Part shown: piece by piece, positions 39,814 through 48,119 of the stretch | Layout: each line of letters begins with the position of its first letter | Position numbering within the stretch: the first letter of the stretch is position 1 | Assembly (NCBI GenBank): GCA_005883215.1 | Contig: VAYS01000010.1 | Location: 124,001 to 188,000 of the forward strand | Origin: Actinomycetota bacterium | GTDB lineage: Bacteria; Actinomycetota; Thermoleophilia; Solirubrobacterales; Solirubrobacteraceae | Direction of reading: 5' to 3' | Length of the DNA: 64,000 nt | Notes under the pieces: generated by a model | What the model was told of the DNA's origin: nothing | Seen by the model: the letters and a program-made list of their open reading frames with translations, nothing else | Database searches by the model: none | Translations under genes and position numbers: made by a program

Positions 39814-40932
39814 TCAGCGCGGCGCGCCCGGCTCCCGCGCCAGACCGACCACGTCGGCCAGCGCCTCGGGGTCGAGCAGGCGGCGCCCGGTCGGCTCGGC
39901 TCCCTCCTCGAGCTCCAGACAGGTCCCCGGCCAGAACGGGCTGCTCGGTCCCAGGCGGGCGGCGAAGCGCCGCTCGAGCACCCAGCTCCCGCTGTTGTGC
40001 AGCCGTCGGCCGGCGCCCGGGGCCCAGTCGCCGCCTTCCTCGCCGGGCAGCGGCCCGAACCGGTGGGTGTGCCCGAAGATCACGTGCCGGGCGGGCGGGG
40101 CCAGCCGGCGCACCACCTCGGCCATGCCCTGCACGCCGGCGCGTCGGATCTGCTCGCGCGAGAGGTCGGGCGAGACCGGCCCCAGCCCGGCGCGGTTAAG
40201 CGCCGCGACACCGAGGGGAAAGCCCCGCGCCAGCAGGCGCGCGCGCAGGGGACGGTGCCCGTCGCCGGTGAGCAGCATCCACGCGCGCACCGATCCCGGG
40301 CCCGGCATGCGCCTCAGGCCGCCGCGCTCGGCGAGCTCGGACATCCACGCGTACAGGGGAGCGAGCCGGGCCTCGTAGTCCTCGGGCTCCAGCGGCCCGT
40401 CGCCCAGGGGGCCGACCAGGCGCGACATCAGTCCGGCGGCCAGCCGCTCGAAGGTGGGCACCGTGGCGTGACAGTCGACGTAGTGGCCGTGGGTGGCCCA
40501 CACGCCGTCGGCCAGCCAGGCTCCGGGGTAGGCCACCGTGACCTGGGCGGGGGCGAGCAGTGCGGCCACCGCCTCGGCCAGCGGCGAGGCGACGGCCGGC
40601 GCCACCCGCTGCTCGAGGCCCAGGGGCGCGGGCGGGGCCTGGGCCCCGCGCCCCCGCAGCCACGGGGTGACCAGCTCGTAGTCGTGGTTGCCCGCCACCA
40701 GCAGCAGCTCGCGGGCGCCCATGGCGTCGCCAAGCGCGCGCAGGATGGGGGCTGCCGCGGTCAGCGCATCGCGCGCCGGTCCGTGGCGGAGCTCGAGCAC
40801 ATCGCCCAGGAGCACCAGGCGCTCGGCCTCGGCGACCGCTTCCAGCAGGGCGTCGCGGGGGCGCTCGCGGCGCAGCAGGTCAATCCCGGTGCGCGCCCCC
40901 AGGTGCAGGTCGGAGACGATCAGTGTCCCCAC
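39814..40932 (-). CDS. Calcineurin-like metallophosphoesterase
   Basis: A 372-residue dinuclear metal phosphoesterase of the LpxH-like branch. Motifs in order: SDLHLGA (residue 7), LLGDVLEL, AGNHDYEL, ATHGHYVDCH and IFGHTHRFGPLPG. The organism should lack lipid A, so the substrate is more likely another phosphodiester or pyrophosphate. A long helical insert lies between GNHD and GHTH. The GTG start follows the ispH stop by 31 nt, so it is probably cotranscribed with ispH. Confidence 0.85.
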   Translation of the reverse strand: MGTLIVSDLHLGARTGIDLLRRERPRDALLEAVAEAERLVLLGDVLELRHGPARDALTAAAPILRALGDAMGARELLLVAGNHDYELVTPWLRGRGAQAPPAPLGLEQRVAPAVASPLAEAVAALLAPAQVTVAYPGAWLADGVWATHGHYVDCHATVPTFERLAAGLMSRLVGPLGDGPLEPEDYEARLAPLYAWMSELAERGGLRRMPGPGSVRAWMLLTGDGHRPLRARLLARGFPLGVAALNRAGLGPVSPDLSREQIRRAGVQGMAEVVRRLAPPARHVIFGHTHRFGPLPGEEGGDWAPGAGRRLHNSGSWVLERRFAARLGPSSPFWPGTCLELEEGAEPTGRRLLDPEALADVVGLAREPGAPR

Positions 40933-40963
40933 GACGAAGCGGCCGGCGGGCCGCCGTTCCTCC

Positions 40964-41944
40964 TCAGGCCGGCCGGGGGGCGGCCGCTTGGCGGATCGGC
41001 TTGGGGAGCATGAAGCGGACGTCCTCGGAGATCACCTCGAGCTCGGAGACGTCGTCCACTCCGCGGGCGCGAAAGAGCTCGACCAGGCGCTGCACGAGCT
41101 CCTCGGGGGCACTGGCGCCGGAGCTGATCCCCACCACCCGCTTTTCCTGCAGCCACTGCTCGCGCACGCCCGCCTCGTTTTCGATCAGGTGCGACTCGGC
41201 GCCGTAGTCGCGCGCCACCTCCACCAGGCGCTGCGAGTTTGACGAGTTGCTCGAGCCGATTACCAGCACCAGGTCGCACTGCGCGGCCAGCTGCTTGACC
41301 GCCGCCTGGCGGTTGGTGGTCGCGTAACAGATGTCGTCGGTGCGGGGGCCGACGATACGGGGGAAGCGCTCGCGCAGGCGATCGATGATCGCCTGCGTCT
41401 CGTCGACCGACAGCGTGGTCTGCGAGACGTAGGCCACGCGCTCGGGATCGGGCACCTCCAGGCGGGCGGCGTCCTCCTCGCTCTCCACCAGGACGATGTT
41501 CTCGGGGGCCTCCCCCATCGTCCCCTCGACCTCCTCGTGCCCGCCGTGGCCGATGAGGATGATCGTGTAGCCGTCGGCGGCGAAGCGCTTGGCCTCCACG
41601 TGCACCTTGGTGACCAGCGGGCAGGTGGCGTCGATGGTGCGCAGCCTGCGCTCGCGGGCGTTGCGATGCACCTGGGGGGAGACCCCGTGGGCCGAGAACA
41701 CGGTCAGCGAGCCCTCGGGCACCTCGGTCTCCTCGTCGACGAAGATCGCCCCTCGCGCCCGCAGCTGCTCGACCACGTGCTTGTTGTGGACGATCTCCTT
41801 GCGCACGTACACCGGAGCGCCGTGCATCTCCAGCGCACGCTCGACGGTCTGCACCGCCCGATCGACCCCGGCACAGTAGCCGCGCGGCGCGGCGAGCAGG
41901 AGCTTGTGGACGGTGCTGGCGCCCTCGAGGACGGAGGTCGGCAT
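40964..41944 (-). CDS. ispH: 4-hydroxy-3-methylbut-2-enyl diphosphate reductase
   Basis: IspH makes IPP and DMAPP in the last MEP-pathway step with a 4Fe-4S cluster. The 326-residue protein has the three cluster Cys in [24 protein letters not shown] and [12 protein letters not shown]. The substrate residues are in [22 protein letters not shown] and [14 protein letters not shown]. The start at 41944 is preceded by TACAAT plus 6 nt. The frame continues upstream without homology and is rejected. A 15-residue N-terminal extension is present. Confidence 0.96.
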   Translation of the reverse strand: MPTSVLEGASTVHKLLLAAPRGYCAGVDRAVQTVERALEMHGAPVYVRKEIVHNKHVVEQLRARGAIFVDEETEVPEGSLTVFSAHGVSPQVHRNARERRLRTIDATCPLVTKVHVEAKRFAADGYTIILIGHGGHEEVEGTMGEAPENIVLVESEEDAARLEVPDPERVAYVSQTTLSVDETQAIIDRLRERFPRIVGPRTDDICYATTNRQAAVKQLAAQCDLVLVIGSSNSSNSQRLVEVARDYGAESHLIENEAGVREQWLQEKRVVGISSGASAPEELVQRLVELFRARGVDDVSELEVISEDVRFMLPKPIRQAAAPRPA

Positions 41945-41956
41945 CCGTCGATTGTA
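41945..41956 (-). promoter_or_regulatory. -10 element of ispH, leaderless spacing
   Basis: TACAAT, 6 nt, ATG on the minus strand; the closest match to TATAAT among the leaderless set. Confidence 0.65.
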
Positions 41957-42000
41957 GGCGCCCGGTCCGTGCGCTGACCGGGCGACCGGCGCCGGTCCGC

Positions 42001-42981
42001 TCACATGCCGCCCAATAGCTTGAGCACCGTCTGACCCGTCACCTGCAGGCTGCCCTGGGAGAGCTGGTCGGGGCGATCGCAGGCGCGGTGCCAGCAGGGG
42101 TAGTCGAAGTCGATGAGGTCGACGGCGGGGATCCCCGCCCGCGCAAACGGCGTGTGGTCGTCGAGGATCTCCCCCGTGGTGCGGTCCGGGAACGCCGTGC
42201 CGTCCCCGACTGCCGCCGCCGCCGCTCGCAGCCGCGCCCACAGGCCCCGGTCAGAGCCCGCCTCCCGCGGGATGCTCAGCCGGCGGTTGGCGACGAAGTC
42301 GAGCAGGATCATCGCCCCGACCTCCCGGCGATGGGCGGCGACGTAGGCCTTGCTGCCGCGGTCTCCGCCCGAGTAGAAGTCGGGCGATCCGGGGGGCGCC
42401 TCCTCCCCGTCAAAGAGCACGAAGCGCAGCTGGTGGCCGCCGGGGCGGCGCGCGCGCCGGAGGTCGCGCGCCAGCTCGACCACAGCGGCGGTGCCGCCCG
42501 CGCCGTCGTTGGCCCCGACGTAACCGTTGCCTCCACGGGGTGCGGTCCCGGGGATGTCCTTGGTGTCGTAGTGGGCGCCGAGGACCACGGCCGGGAGCCG
42601 GCCCGGCAGGGTGCCGATGATGTTCTGCAGCCCGGGATGGGCGGGGCCCAGCGGCTCAAAGCGGCCGTGGGGAAGCTCGCGGCGCAGGCGCGCGGCGAGC
42701 TGGCGCAGGGTGGGCGAGCCGGCCGGCCGGGGACCGATCGCCACCTGCGTGAGCAGCTCGCGCCACGCGCGGCGGGCGTCGAAGCGGGCGCTTCGCCGGC
42801 CCCCAAGCGTGGCGGCGCCCAGGTCGCGATCGGCGGCGCGATGGGCCGTGGCGCCGAGCTCGCCCAGGAACCCGAAGCCGGTGGCCGCGGCCCAGATGAA
42901 GGCCCCGGCGACCAGGAGCTGGGCGCCGAGCACCGCGGTGAGCAGGCCAAGCCGGCGCGGACTCCGGCGCACCGCGGGCAC
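42001..42981 (-). CDS. Membrane-anchored M28 peptidase / glutaminyl-peptide cyclotransferase-like
   Basis: A 326-residue zinc aminopeptidase-fold protein. An N-terminal TM anchor ([23 protein letters not shown]) precedes the catalytic domain. Zinc and catalytic residues are in [36 protein letters not shown] and LLDFVANR, with [25 protein letters not shown] at the end; the final Trp-His region and FDGEEA favour the glutaminyl cyclase side of M28. It acts outside the membrane. The GTG lies 25 nt after the acyl-CoA dehydrogenase stop. Confidence 0.82.
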   Translation of the reverse strand: MPAVRRSPRRLGLLTAVLGAQLLVAGAFIWAAATGFGFLGELGATAHRAADRDLGAATLGGRRSARFDARRAWRELLTQVAIGPRPAGSPTLRQLAARLRRELPHGRFEPLGPAHPGLQNIIGTLPGRLPAVVLGAHYDTKDIPGTAPRGGNGYVGANDGAGGTAAVVELARDLRRARRPGGHQLRFVLFDGEEAPPGSPDFYSGGDRGSKAYVAAHRREVGAMILLDFVANRRLSIPREAGSDRGLWARLRAAAAAVGDGTAFPDRTTGEILDDHTPFARAGIPAVDLIDFDYPCWHRACDRPDQLSQGSLQVTGQTVLKLLGGM

Positions 42982-43006
42982 TGGCGTGGGCGCCGAGGCG
43001 GGGTCC

Positions 43007-44299
43007 TCAGTCGTTCTGGGTCACCGCCTCCAGCAGGTGGGCGAACTTGCGCCGGGCCTCCTCTCGCCGGGTGGGCACGTGCTCGCTGGGGACGCCGTCG
43101 GGGGGCGGGTCATAGCCGCGCAGGATCAGGCGCGCGACGCTCGCGCGGTGCACCTCGTCGGGTCCGTCGTAAAAACGCGCTCCGCGCGCATACCGGTACA
43201 TCGCCTCGAGCGGCAGGTCGGCGGAGTAGCCCAGCGAGCCGTGGGCCTGGAGCGCCCGGTCGATCACGTCGTGCAGGACCTGGGCGCCGAAGAACTTGAT
43301 CAGCGAGATCTCCTTGCGCGCCGCGACGGCGCCCTGGGTGTCCATCAGCCAGGCCGCGTGCAGGGTCATGAGCCTGGCGGCCTGCATCTCGGCCGCCGAG
43401 TCGGCGATCCAGTTCTGCACGGTCTGCTTGTCGGCGAGCAGGGAGCCGTGGGTAAAGCGCGAGAGGGCGCGCTCGCAAAGCATGTCGAACGCCCGCTGAC
43501 TCACCCCCAGCCAGCGCATGCAGTGGTGTATGCGCCCCGGGCCCAGCCGCTGCTGGGCGATCAAAAACCCGGCGCCGCGGTGGCCGAGGAGGTTCTCGGC
43601 CGGCACCCGAACGTCCTCATAGACGATCTCGGCGTGACCGCCGAGGCGTCCGAACGCGGGCTCGGGGTGCTCCATCGTGGGCACGTCGCGCAGGATGTTC
43701 ACGCCAGGGGCGTCGGTGGGGACGATCAGCATCGAGGCTCGCTGGTGGGGTCGGGCGTCGGGGTCGGTGACCGCCATGACGATCAGGAAGTCGGCCACCG
43801 AGGCATTGGACGAGAACCACTTGTGGCCGTTGATCACCCATTCCTCGCCGTCGCGCACCGCGCTCGTCTGCAACAGCGTGGGATCGGCGCCCGCGCCCGG
43901 CTCGGTCATCGAGAACGCCGAGCGCAGGTCGCCGGCCAGCAGCGGCGCCAGCCAGCGCTCCTTCTGCTCCTCGCTCCCGGCCAGGGCCAGGATCTCGGAG
44001 TTGCCCGAGTCGGGCGCCTGGTTGCCAAACGCCTGCGGGGCATAGGCAGAGGAGCCGAGGATCTCGTGCATGAGACCGAGCTTTACCTGCCCGAATCCCT
44101 GGCCCCCCAGCTCGGGCGGCAGGTGGGCAGCCCACAGCCCCCGCTCCTTGACCCGCTCCTGCAGCGGGGCGATCGCCCGGTCGAGCTGATCGAGCTCCAG
44201 TCCCAGGGTCTCCAGCGGCCAGATCTCCTCGCGCACGAACGCGCGCATCCAATCCAGATGCTCCTGGAACTCGGGCTCGGTTGAGAACTCCCACGCCAT
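43007..44299 (-). CDS. Acyl-CoA dehydrogenase, ACAD10/11-LvaC type
   Basis: A 430-residue flavoenzyme. FAD/substrate blocks are FSMTEPGAGADPTLLQT, WVINGHKWFSSNAS, and RIHHCMRWLGVSQRAFDML, with the end RYARGARFYDGPDEVHRASVARLIL. The aromatic-rich RIHHCMRWLG block is typical of the branch that works with APH-like kinases on hydroxyacyl-CoA. The genes for such a kinase and its DUF6285 partner lie 1.5-3 kb upstream on the same strand. It has its own AGGAG ribosome site and a 95-bp gap before it. Confidence 0.9.
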   Translation of the reverse strand: MAWEFSTEPEFQEHLDWMRAFVREEIWPLETLGLELDQLDRAIAPLQERVKERGLWAAHLPPELGGQGFGQVKLGLMHEILGSSAYAPQAFGNQAPDSGNSEILALAGSEEQKERWLAPLLAGDLRSAFSMTEPGAGADPTLLQTSAVRDGEEWVINGHKWFSSNASVADFLIVMAVTDPDARPHQRASMLIVPTDAPGVNILRDVPTMEHPEPAFGRLGGHAEIVYEDVRVPAENLLGHRGAGFLIAQQRLGPGRIHHCMRWLGVSQRAFDMLCERALSRFTHGSLLADKQTVQNWIADSAAEMQAARLMTLHAAWLMDTQGAVAARKEISLIKFFGAQVLHDVIDRALQAHGSLGYSADLPLEAMYRYARGARFYDGPDEVHRASVARLILRGYDPPPDGVPSEHVPTRREEARRKFAHLLEAVTQND

Positions 44300-44394
44300 C
44301 GCGCCTCTCCTCGGTCGCTCGCGGCGCCCACGCTAGCGGACGCTCCCGGCGCCCCGGGCCGGCCCGCCCCGAGGCCCCGGGCGAGGCCGGCGCC

Positions 44395-45858
44395 TCAGCC
44401 GCCTGCGCTGATGCGGGCCGCGGCGCGCCGGCCGCTGCGCACGGCGCCCTCCATGTAGCCCCAGTACTCGTGGGTGTGCTCGCCGGCCAGGTGAAGAGCC
44501 CCGACCGGGCGACGAAGCACGCGCCAGAAGCGGTCGACCTGGCCGGGGGCGAACGCGGTGTAGGTACCGCCGGTATAGGGCTCCTTGGCCCAGGCCACCG
44601 TCGTCGCGGCGCCCAGCAGCCCGGATGCCCCGGGGTAGATGGTCTGAACCTGGGCCGCGGCCTCGGCGAGGCGCTGGTGGTCGGGGAGCTCCTGAAAGCG
44701 CCGGCCGGGCCCGGCGACGGTGTAGAGGAGCAGGATCCCGCGGCCACCGCGCTGGGCGTTGGTGGCATCCCAGGTGGTGGAGATGCCCAGGTCGGTGAGG
44801 GTGTCGCCGCTGAACCCGGCCCGCAGCCAGAACCGATTGGCGTACTGCAACAGGGTCTTGGTGCCCACCCCGTACTGGAGCTCGGCGATCGCGGCGGCGA
44901 GCCGGCCGGGAAGGCGTGGCGAGAAGCTCACGCGTCGCAGCGGCGGCAGGGGGGTGGCCAGCACGCAGCGGCTAGCGCTCAGCGTCTCCCCCGCCGCCCG
45001 GACCCGCACGCCCTCGCGGCTCCAGGAGACGTGGTCCACCGGTGCCCCCAAATGGACGTGGCCCGATATCGCCCGGGCCAGGGCGCGCGGGAGGCGGTCG
45101 TTGCCCCCCCGGATGCGAAACGCCTCGATGCCCGATTCGGGGATGTCCGGTCCCACCGAGTTGGCCGCCGCCACCGCCAGCAGCGAGAGCCGGTCCGACT
45201 CCACCGTGTAGTCGTCGCCCAGCGTGTCGTGCTCGATGAGCATGCGCGCCGTGGGCGAGAGGCGAAGGCCATCCAGGAACGAGGCCACCGAGCGGTGGTC
45301 AAGCGAGGCGCCGGCGGCCACCGGGTCGGTGGGGTTCAAGCGGTCGGCCAGCGCCGCGATCGCCCGATCGAACCGATCCATCTCCCGCTGCACCGCCGGC
45401 GTCTGGACCGTCGAGCGGCGGGCCAGGCGTCCGGCGAAATAGGTCGCGGCCGGATTGTCGCTGCCCACCCGGCGCAGGTCGTCGAGAGCGAGTCCGAAGT
45501 GGCGCGCGTAGCCGCGCATCGCGGTGTGGCTGGTGTCGATGTATTCCCCGCCGGCCTCGGCGGTCTGCCCCCCGGCAAAGCCCCGCAGCGTGTGCACCCG
45601 CCCCCCCACCCGACGACGGGCCTCGAGCACCGCCACGTCCCAGCCGGCCCGATGCAGCTCATACGCCGCCGTCAGCCCGGCCAACCCGCCTCCCACCACC
45701 ACCACGCGGCGCCGCGGCCGGCGTCGCTTGGCCCCCGCGGCGGACGGGAGCGCCACGCCGGCACCGGCCATCGCGCCGGCGCCGACCAGCAGCCGGCGGC
45801 GGGTGAGGCGGGCGCCGCCACCGCGGGCGCCGGCGCCGGGATGAAGCTCAGCGCTCAT
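44395..45858 (-). CDS. Tat-exported flavin monoamine oxidase family protein
   Basis: A 487-residue FAD amine oxidase. The signal LTRRRLLVGAGAMAGAGVAL is twin-arginine type. The FAD motif VVVVGGGLAGLTAAYELHRAG begins near residue 53 of the chain, then LEARRRVGGRVHT, GGEYIDTSH, and the C-terminal FAD loop LHLAGEHTHEYWGYMEGA. The substrate could be a polyamine, aromatic amine or amino acid. The start at 45858 overlaps the DUF6285 gene by 11 nt, so it is coupled to that gene although it is exported and the others are cytoplasmic. Confidence 0.87.
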   Translation of the reverse strand: MSAELHPGAGARGGGARLTRRRLLVGAGAMAGAGVALPSAAGAKRRRPRRRVVVVGGGLAGLTAAYELHRAGWDVAVLEARRRVGGRVHTLRGFAGGQTAEAGGEYIDTSHTAMRGYARHFGLALDDLRRVGSDNPAATYFAGRLARRSTVQTPAVQREMDRFDRAIAALADRLNPTDPVAAGASLDHRSVASFLDGLRLSPTARMLIEHDTLGDDYTVESDRLSLLAVAAANSVGPDIPESGIEAFRIRGGNDRLPRALARAISGHVHLGAPVDHVSWSREGVRVRAAGETLSASRCVLATPLPPLRRVSFSPRLPGRLAAAIAELQYGVGTKTLLQYANRFWLRAGFSGDTLTDLGISTTWDATNAQRGGRGILLLYTVAGPGRRFQELPDHQRLAEAAAQVQTIYPGASGLLGAATTVAWAKEPYTGGTYTAFAPGQVDRFWRVLRRPVGALHLAGEHTHEYWGYMEGAVRSGRRAAARISAGG

Positions 45859-46270
45859 CGTCCGCCGATCGCGCGTAGCCGGGGTGGGCGACATTGAGCT
45901 TGGCCGCCACGGACTGGCGCAGGACCGAGAGCGCCTGGTCGAGGCGATCGTCGAGCTCGCCGGCGCGGATGGCCTGCGCGAGTCTGCCTTGAGCGGCGCG
46001 CAGCTCTGCGCGATCGGCGGGCGGGCGAAGCCCGCGGTGAGCACAGGGGTCCTCGAGGCCGGCGGCACCCGGCCCGAGCAACGCCGAGACGCGCAGCGCC
46101 TCTTCGATCACCGGGCGCTCTCCCGCGCGCAGCTCGCGGGCGACCATGGCGCAGGCGTTGGCCGCCACCAGCAGCCCAAAGCGCTGCGAGCGCTCGACCG
46201 CGGAGACGAGCCCGGAGAGGTGGGCGGCGACCGCGTCCAGGAGCTCGGGCGCGTCTGGGCGATCCTGCAC
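45848..46270 (-). CDS. DUF6285 protein, LvaB-like partner of an APH-family kinase
   Basis: A 140-residue helical protein. It starts with a GTG 7 nt after the kinase stop, then QDRPDAPELLDAVAAHLSGLV. The middle has ANACAMVARELRAGE and the end LRQSVAAKLNVAHPGYA, the DUF6285 pattern. Such small proteins regularly accompany APH-like kinases and acyl-CoA dehydrogenases; in Pseudomonas putida LvaB supports the LvaA kinase acting on 4-hydroxyvaleryl-CoA. The equivalence to LvaB is from genomic context and recalled family membership. Confidence 0.72.
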   Translation of the reverse strand: MQDRPDAPELLDAVAAHLSGLVSAVERSQRFGLLVAANACAMVARELRAGERPVIEEALRVSALLGPGAAGLEDPCAHRGLRPPADRAELRAAQGRLAQAIRAGELDDRLDQALSVLRQSVAAKLNVAHPGYARSADDER

Positions 46271-46277
46271 CGAAGGA

Positions 46278-47264
46278 TTATGGCCCGAGCATGTCCAGCA
46301 GGTCCCATTCGGCTTCGCAGGCCCGTCGGCCGATCGCCGCGTGCTCGAGCGAGGCCCGCCGCCCCGAAAGGTGCACGTCGGCCTGGGCCACGCAGATGAC
46401 CCCCCAGCGGGCGTTGCCGCACACCTCCCAGAAGCGCAGCTCATCGAGTCCGATCCGCACTCCGTCCGCGGCCGCGTAGGCGTCGAGCAAGCGCTCGCGC
46501 GTGGTCACCCCGGCCGCCGGCAACGCGTCGTCGCCAAATCGCCAGGAGCGGATGCATAACCAGCCCAGGTCCTCGGCCGGATCGCCGGCGTGGCAGAGCT
46601 CCCAGTCCAGCAGCCCTACCAGGCCGCCTTCGTCGACCATCAGGTTGCCCATCCGCAGGTCACCGTGGACCAGCGCGGGGGGCCGCGGCGGGGGCAGACG
46701 CGCCCGCAGCCAGCGCAGCCCCAGCTCGAGCGCCGGGTGGGGCTGGGCGAGCCGGTCGAGTTGGTCCTCCAGCGCCTCGACGGCCGCCAGCGCGGGGGGG
46801 TGCTCGGGCGCATGCAGCTCGGGCAGCTCGGACAGGGGCACGGCGTGGGTGGCGGCCGCCGCGCGCGCGATGTCGTCGCCCAGGCGTTCGCGCGCGGTCG
46901 CGTAGCGCTCGTGGGAGAGCAGCCGGCGGGGGATCGACTCGCCGCTCAGCCGGGTCATCACCAGGCCCGTGCCGTCGGCGGTGATCCAGTGGACGCGGGG
47001 GGCGGGTACGCCGTGGGCGCCGGCGGCTCGCAAGGCGGCGAATTCGCGCGCGCGCCCGGCAGGGTCCTCGACCCCCGGCGGGTCGCGGCGCAGCACCAGC
47101 TCAAGGCGCTCGGCGCCAAGCAGGACGTCAAACCCCCACAGCTCGCGCGAGGATCCGCCCAGGAGCGCCTCCAGGCCCTCGACGCGTGCGCCGGGCCCCA
47201 GATGCTCGCGGACCTCGGCCTGCAGCTCGGCGAGGAGCTCGGGGTGGGCGGCGGTGACGTTCAT
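46278..47264 (-). CDS. APH-family kinase, LvaA-like hydroxyacyl-CoA kinase
   Basis: A 328-residue protein-kinase-fold phosphotransferase. It has GGSSRELWGFDVLL (glycine loop), LVLRRDPPG (ATP Lys replaced by the Arg-Arg region typical of this branch), the catalytic ALVHGDLRMGNLMVD and metal-binding GLLDWELCHAGDPAEDLGW. These resemble the FadE36/ACAD10-type phosphotransferases rather than antibiotic kinases. The DUF6285 gene follows 7 nt later. The ATG at 47264 is preceded by CAACGT plus 6 nt, a weak match. Confidence 0.85.
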   Translation of the reverse strand: MNVTAAHPELLAELQAEVREHLGPGARVEGLEALLGGSSRELWGFDVLLGAERLELVLRRDPPGVEDPAGRAREFAALRAAGAHGVPAPRVHWITADGTGLVMTRLSGESIPRRLLSHERYATARERLGDDIARAAAATHAVPLSELPELHAPEHPPALAAVEALEDQLDRLAQPHPALELGLRWLRARLPPPRPPALVHGDLRMGNLMVDEGGLVGLLDWELCHAGDPAEDLGWLCIRSWRFGDDALPAAGVTTRERLLDAYAAADGVRIGLDELRFWEVCGNARWGVICVAQADVHLSGRRASLEHAAIGRRACEAEWDLLDMLGP

Positions 47265-47310
47265 TGGGTTACGTTGACGCGAGCGTAGATCACGGCGAGG
47301 AGTGAGGCAC

Positions 47311-48024
47311 GTGTCAGAACGATGGTTTTCCGAGCAGGAGTTGCGCGAGCTCTCGCGCCCGACCATGGACCGGGCCATCGAGGCTCTGGATGCCGGGCGC
47401 GGCGAGGAGGCGCGGGCGCTGTGTGAGGAGATGAAGAACGAGTGGCTGATGCTCCACGACCTGATGGCCGAGTCGATCCTCGGCCTGATCAGCTTCGTGC
47501 AGGAGCGGATGGGGGACGAGGGGGTCCAGGCCGCCTGGGAGACGTCGATGGAGAAGGGCTGGCGCCGGCACAACGACGCGATCCGCGCGCTCGACCGGCG
47601 CGCGCTGGTGTACCTGCTGGCGGCGACCTGGCGCGCGCACTCGGCCTCCGGCATGGGAGAACACCCGGGCGCCTTTGAGATCTCCGAAGACGAGGAGAAG
47701 GTGACGTTTCGCATGAACCCGTGCGGGTCGGGCCAGCGTCTGGTACGCCGAGGCCTGTACGAGCGCCACGGGTACGGAAAGACCCGGGAGGCCCACCCGT
47801 GGTCCTACGGACGCCGGGACTTTCCCCTCTACTGCACGCACTGCTCGTTCATGAACGAGTGGCTGCCGATCCAGTGGAGCAGTTTTCCGCTCTACCCCTC
47901 GGACCCGCCCGAGGACTACCACCGCGATCCGTGCACCTGGTACTGGTACAAGGATCCCGAAGACATACCCGAGCGCCACTGGCAGCGCTACGGGGCCGTC
48001 AAGTCCGGACGCGAACCGGGCTAA
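47311..48024 (+). CDS. Conserved Cys/His-rich hypothetical protein
   Basis: A 237-residue cytoplasmic protein of unknown function. The N-terminal half is helical (LSRPTMDRAIEALDAG, then MLHDLMAESILGLISFVQER). The C-terminal half is rich in Cys, His and aromatic residues: FRMNPCGSGQRLVRRG, HPWSYGRRDFPLYCTHCSFMNE, and YHRDPCTWYWYKDPED. The spacing C..C-x2-C..C suggests a metal or cofactor site. The GTG at 47311 has an AGGAG 8 nt upstream; an in-frame GTG three codons earlier is less well placed. It diverges from the kinase gene. Confidence 0.6.
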   Translation: MSERWFSEQELRELSRPTMDRAIEALDAGRGEEARALCEEMKNEWLMLHDLMAESILGLISFVQERMGDEGVQAAWETSMEKGWRRHNDAIRALDRRALVYLLAATWRAHSASGMGEHPGAFEISEDEEKVTFRMNPCGSGQRLVRRGLYERHGYGKTREAHPWSYGRRDFPLYCTHCSFMNEWLPIQWSSFPLYPSDPPEDYHRDPCTWYWYKDPEDIPERHWQRYGAVKSGREPG

Positions 48025-48119
48025 GCGAAGCGGCAGACGGGGCGCGCCGAGGTCTGTAGGCTGGGCCGGCGAGGCGAGGCGAAGGTCCTCGGCTCGCCGC
48101 GCGATTGGCGGAGGAGCAA

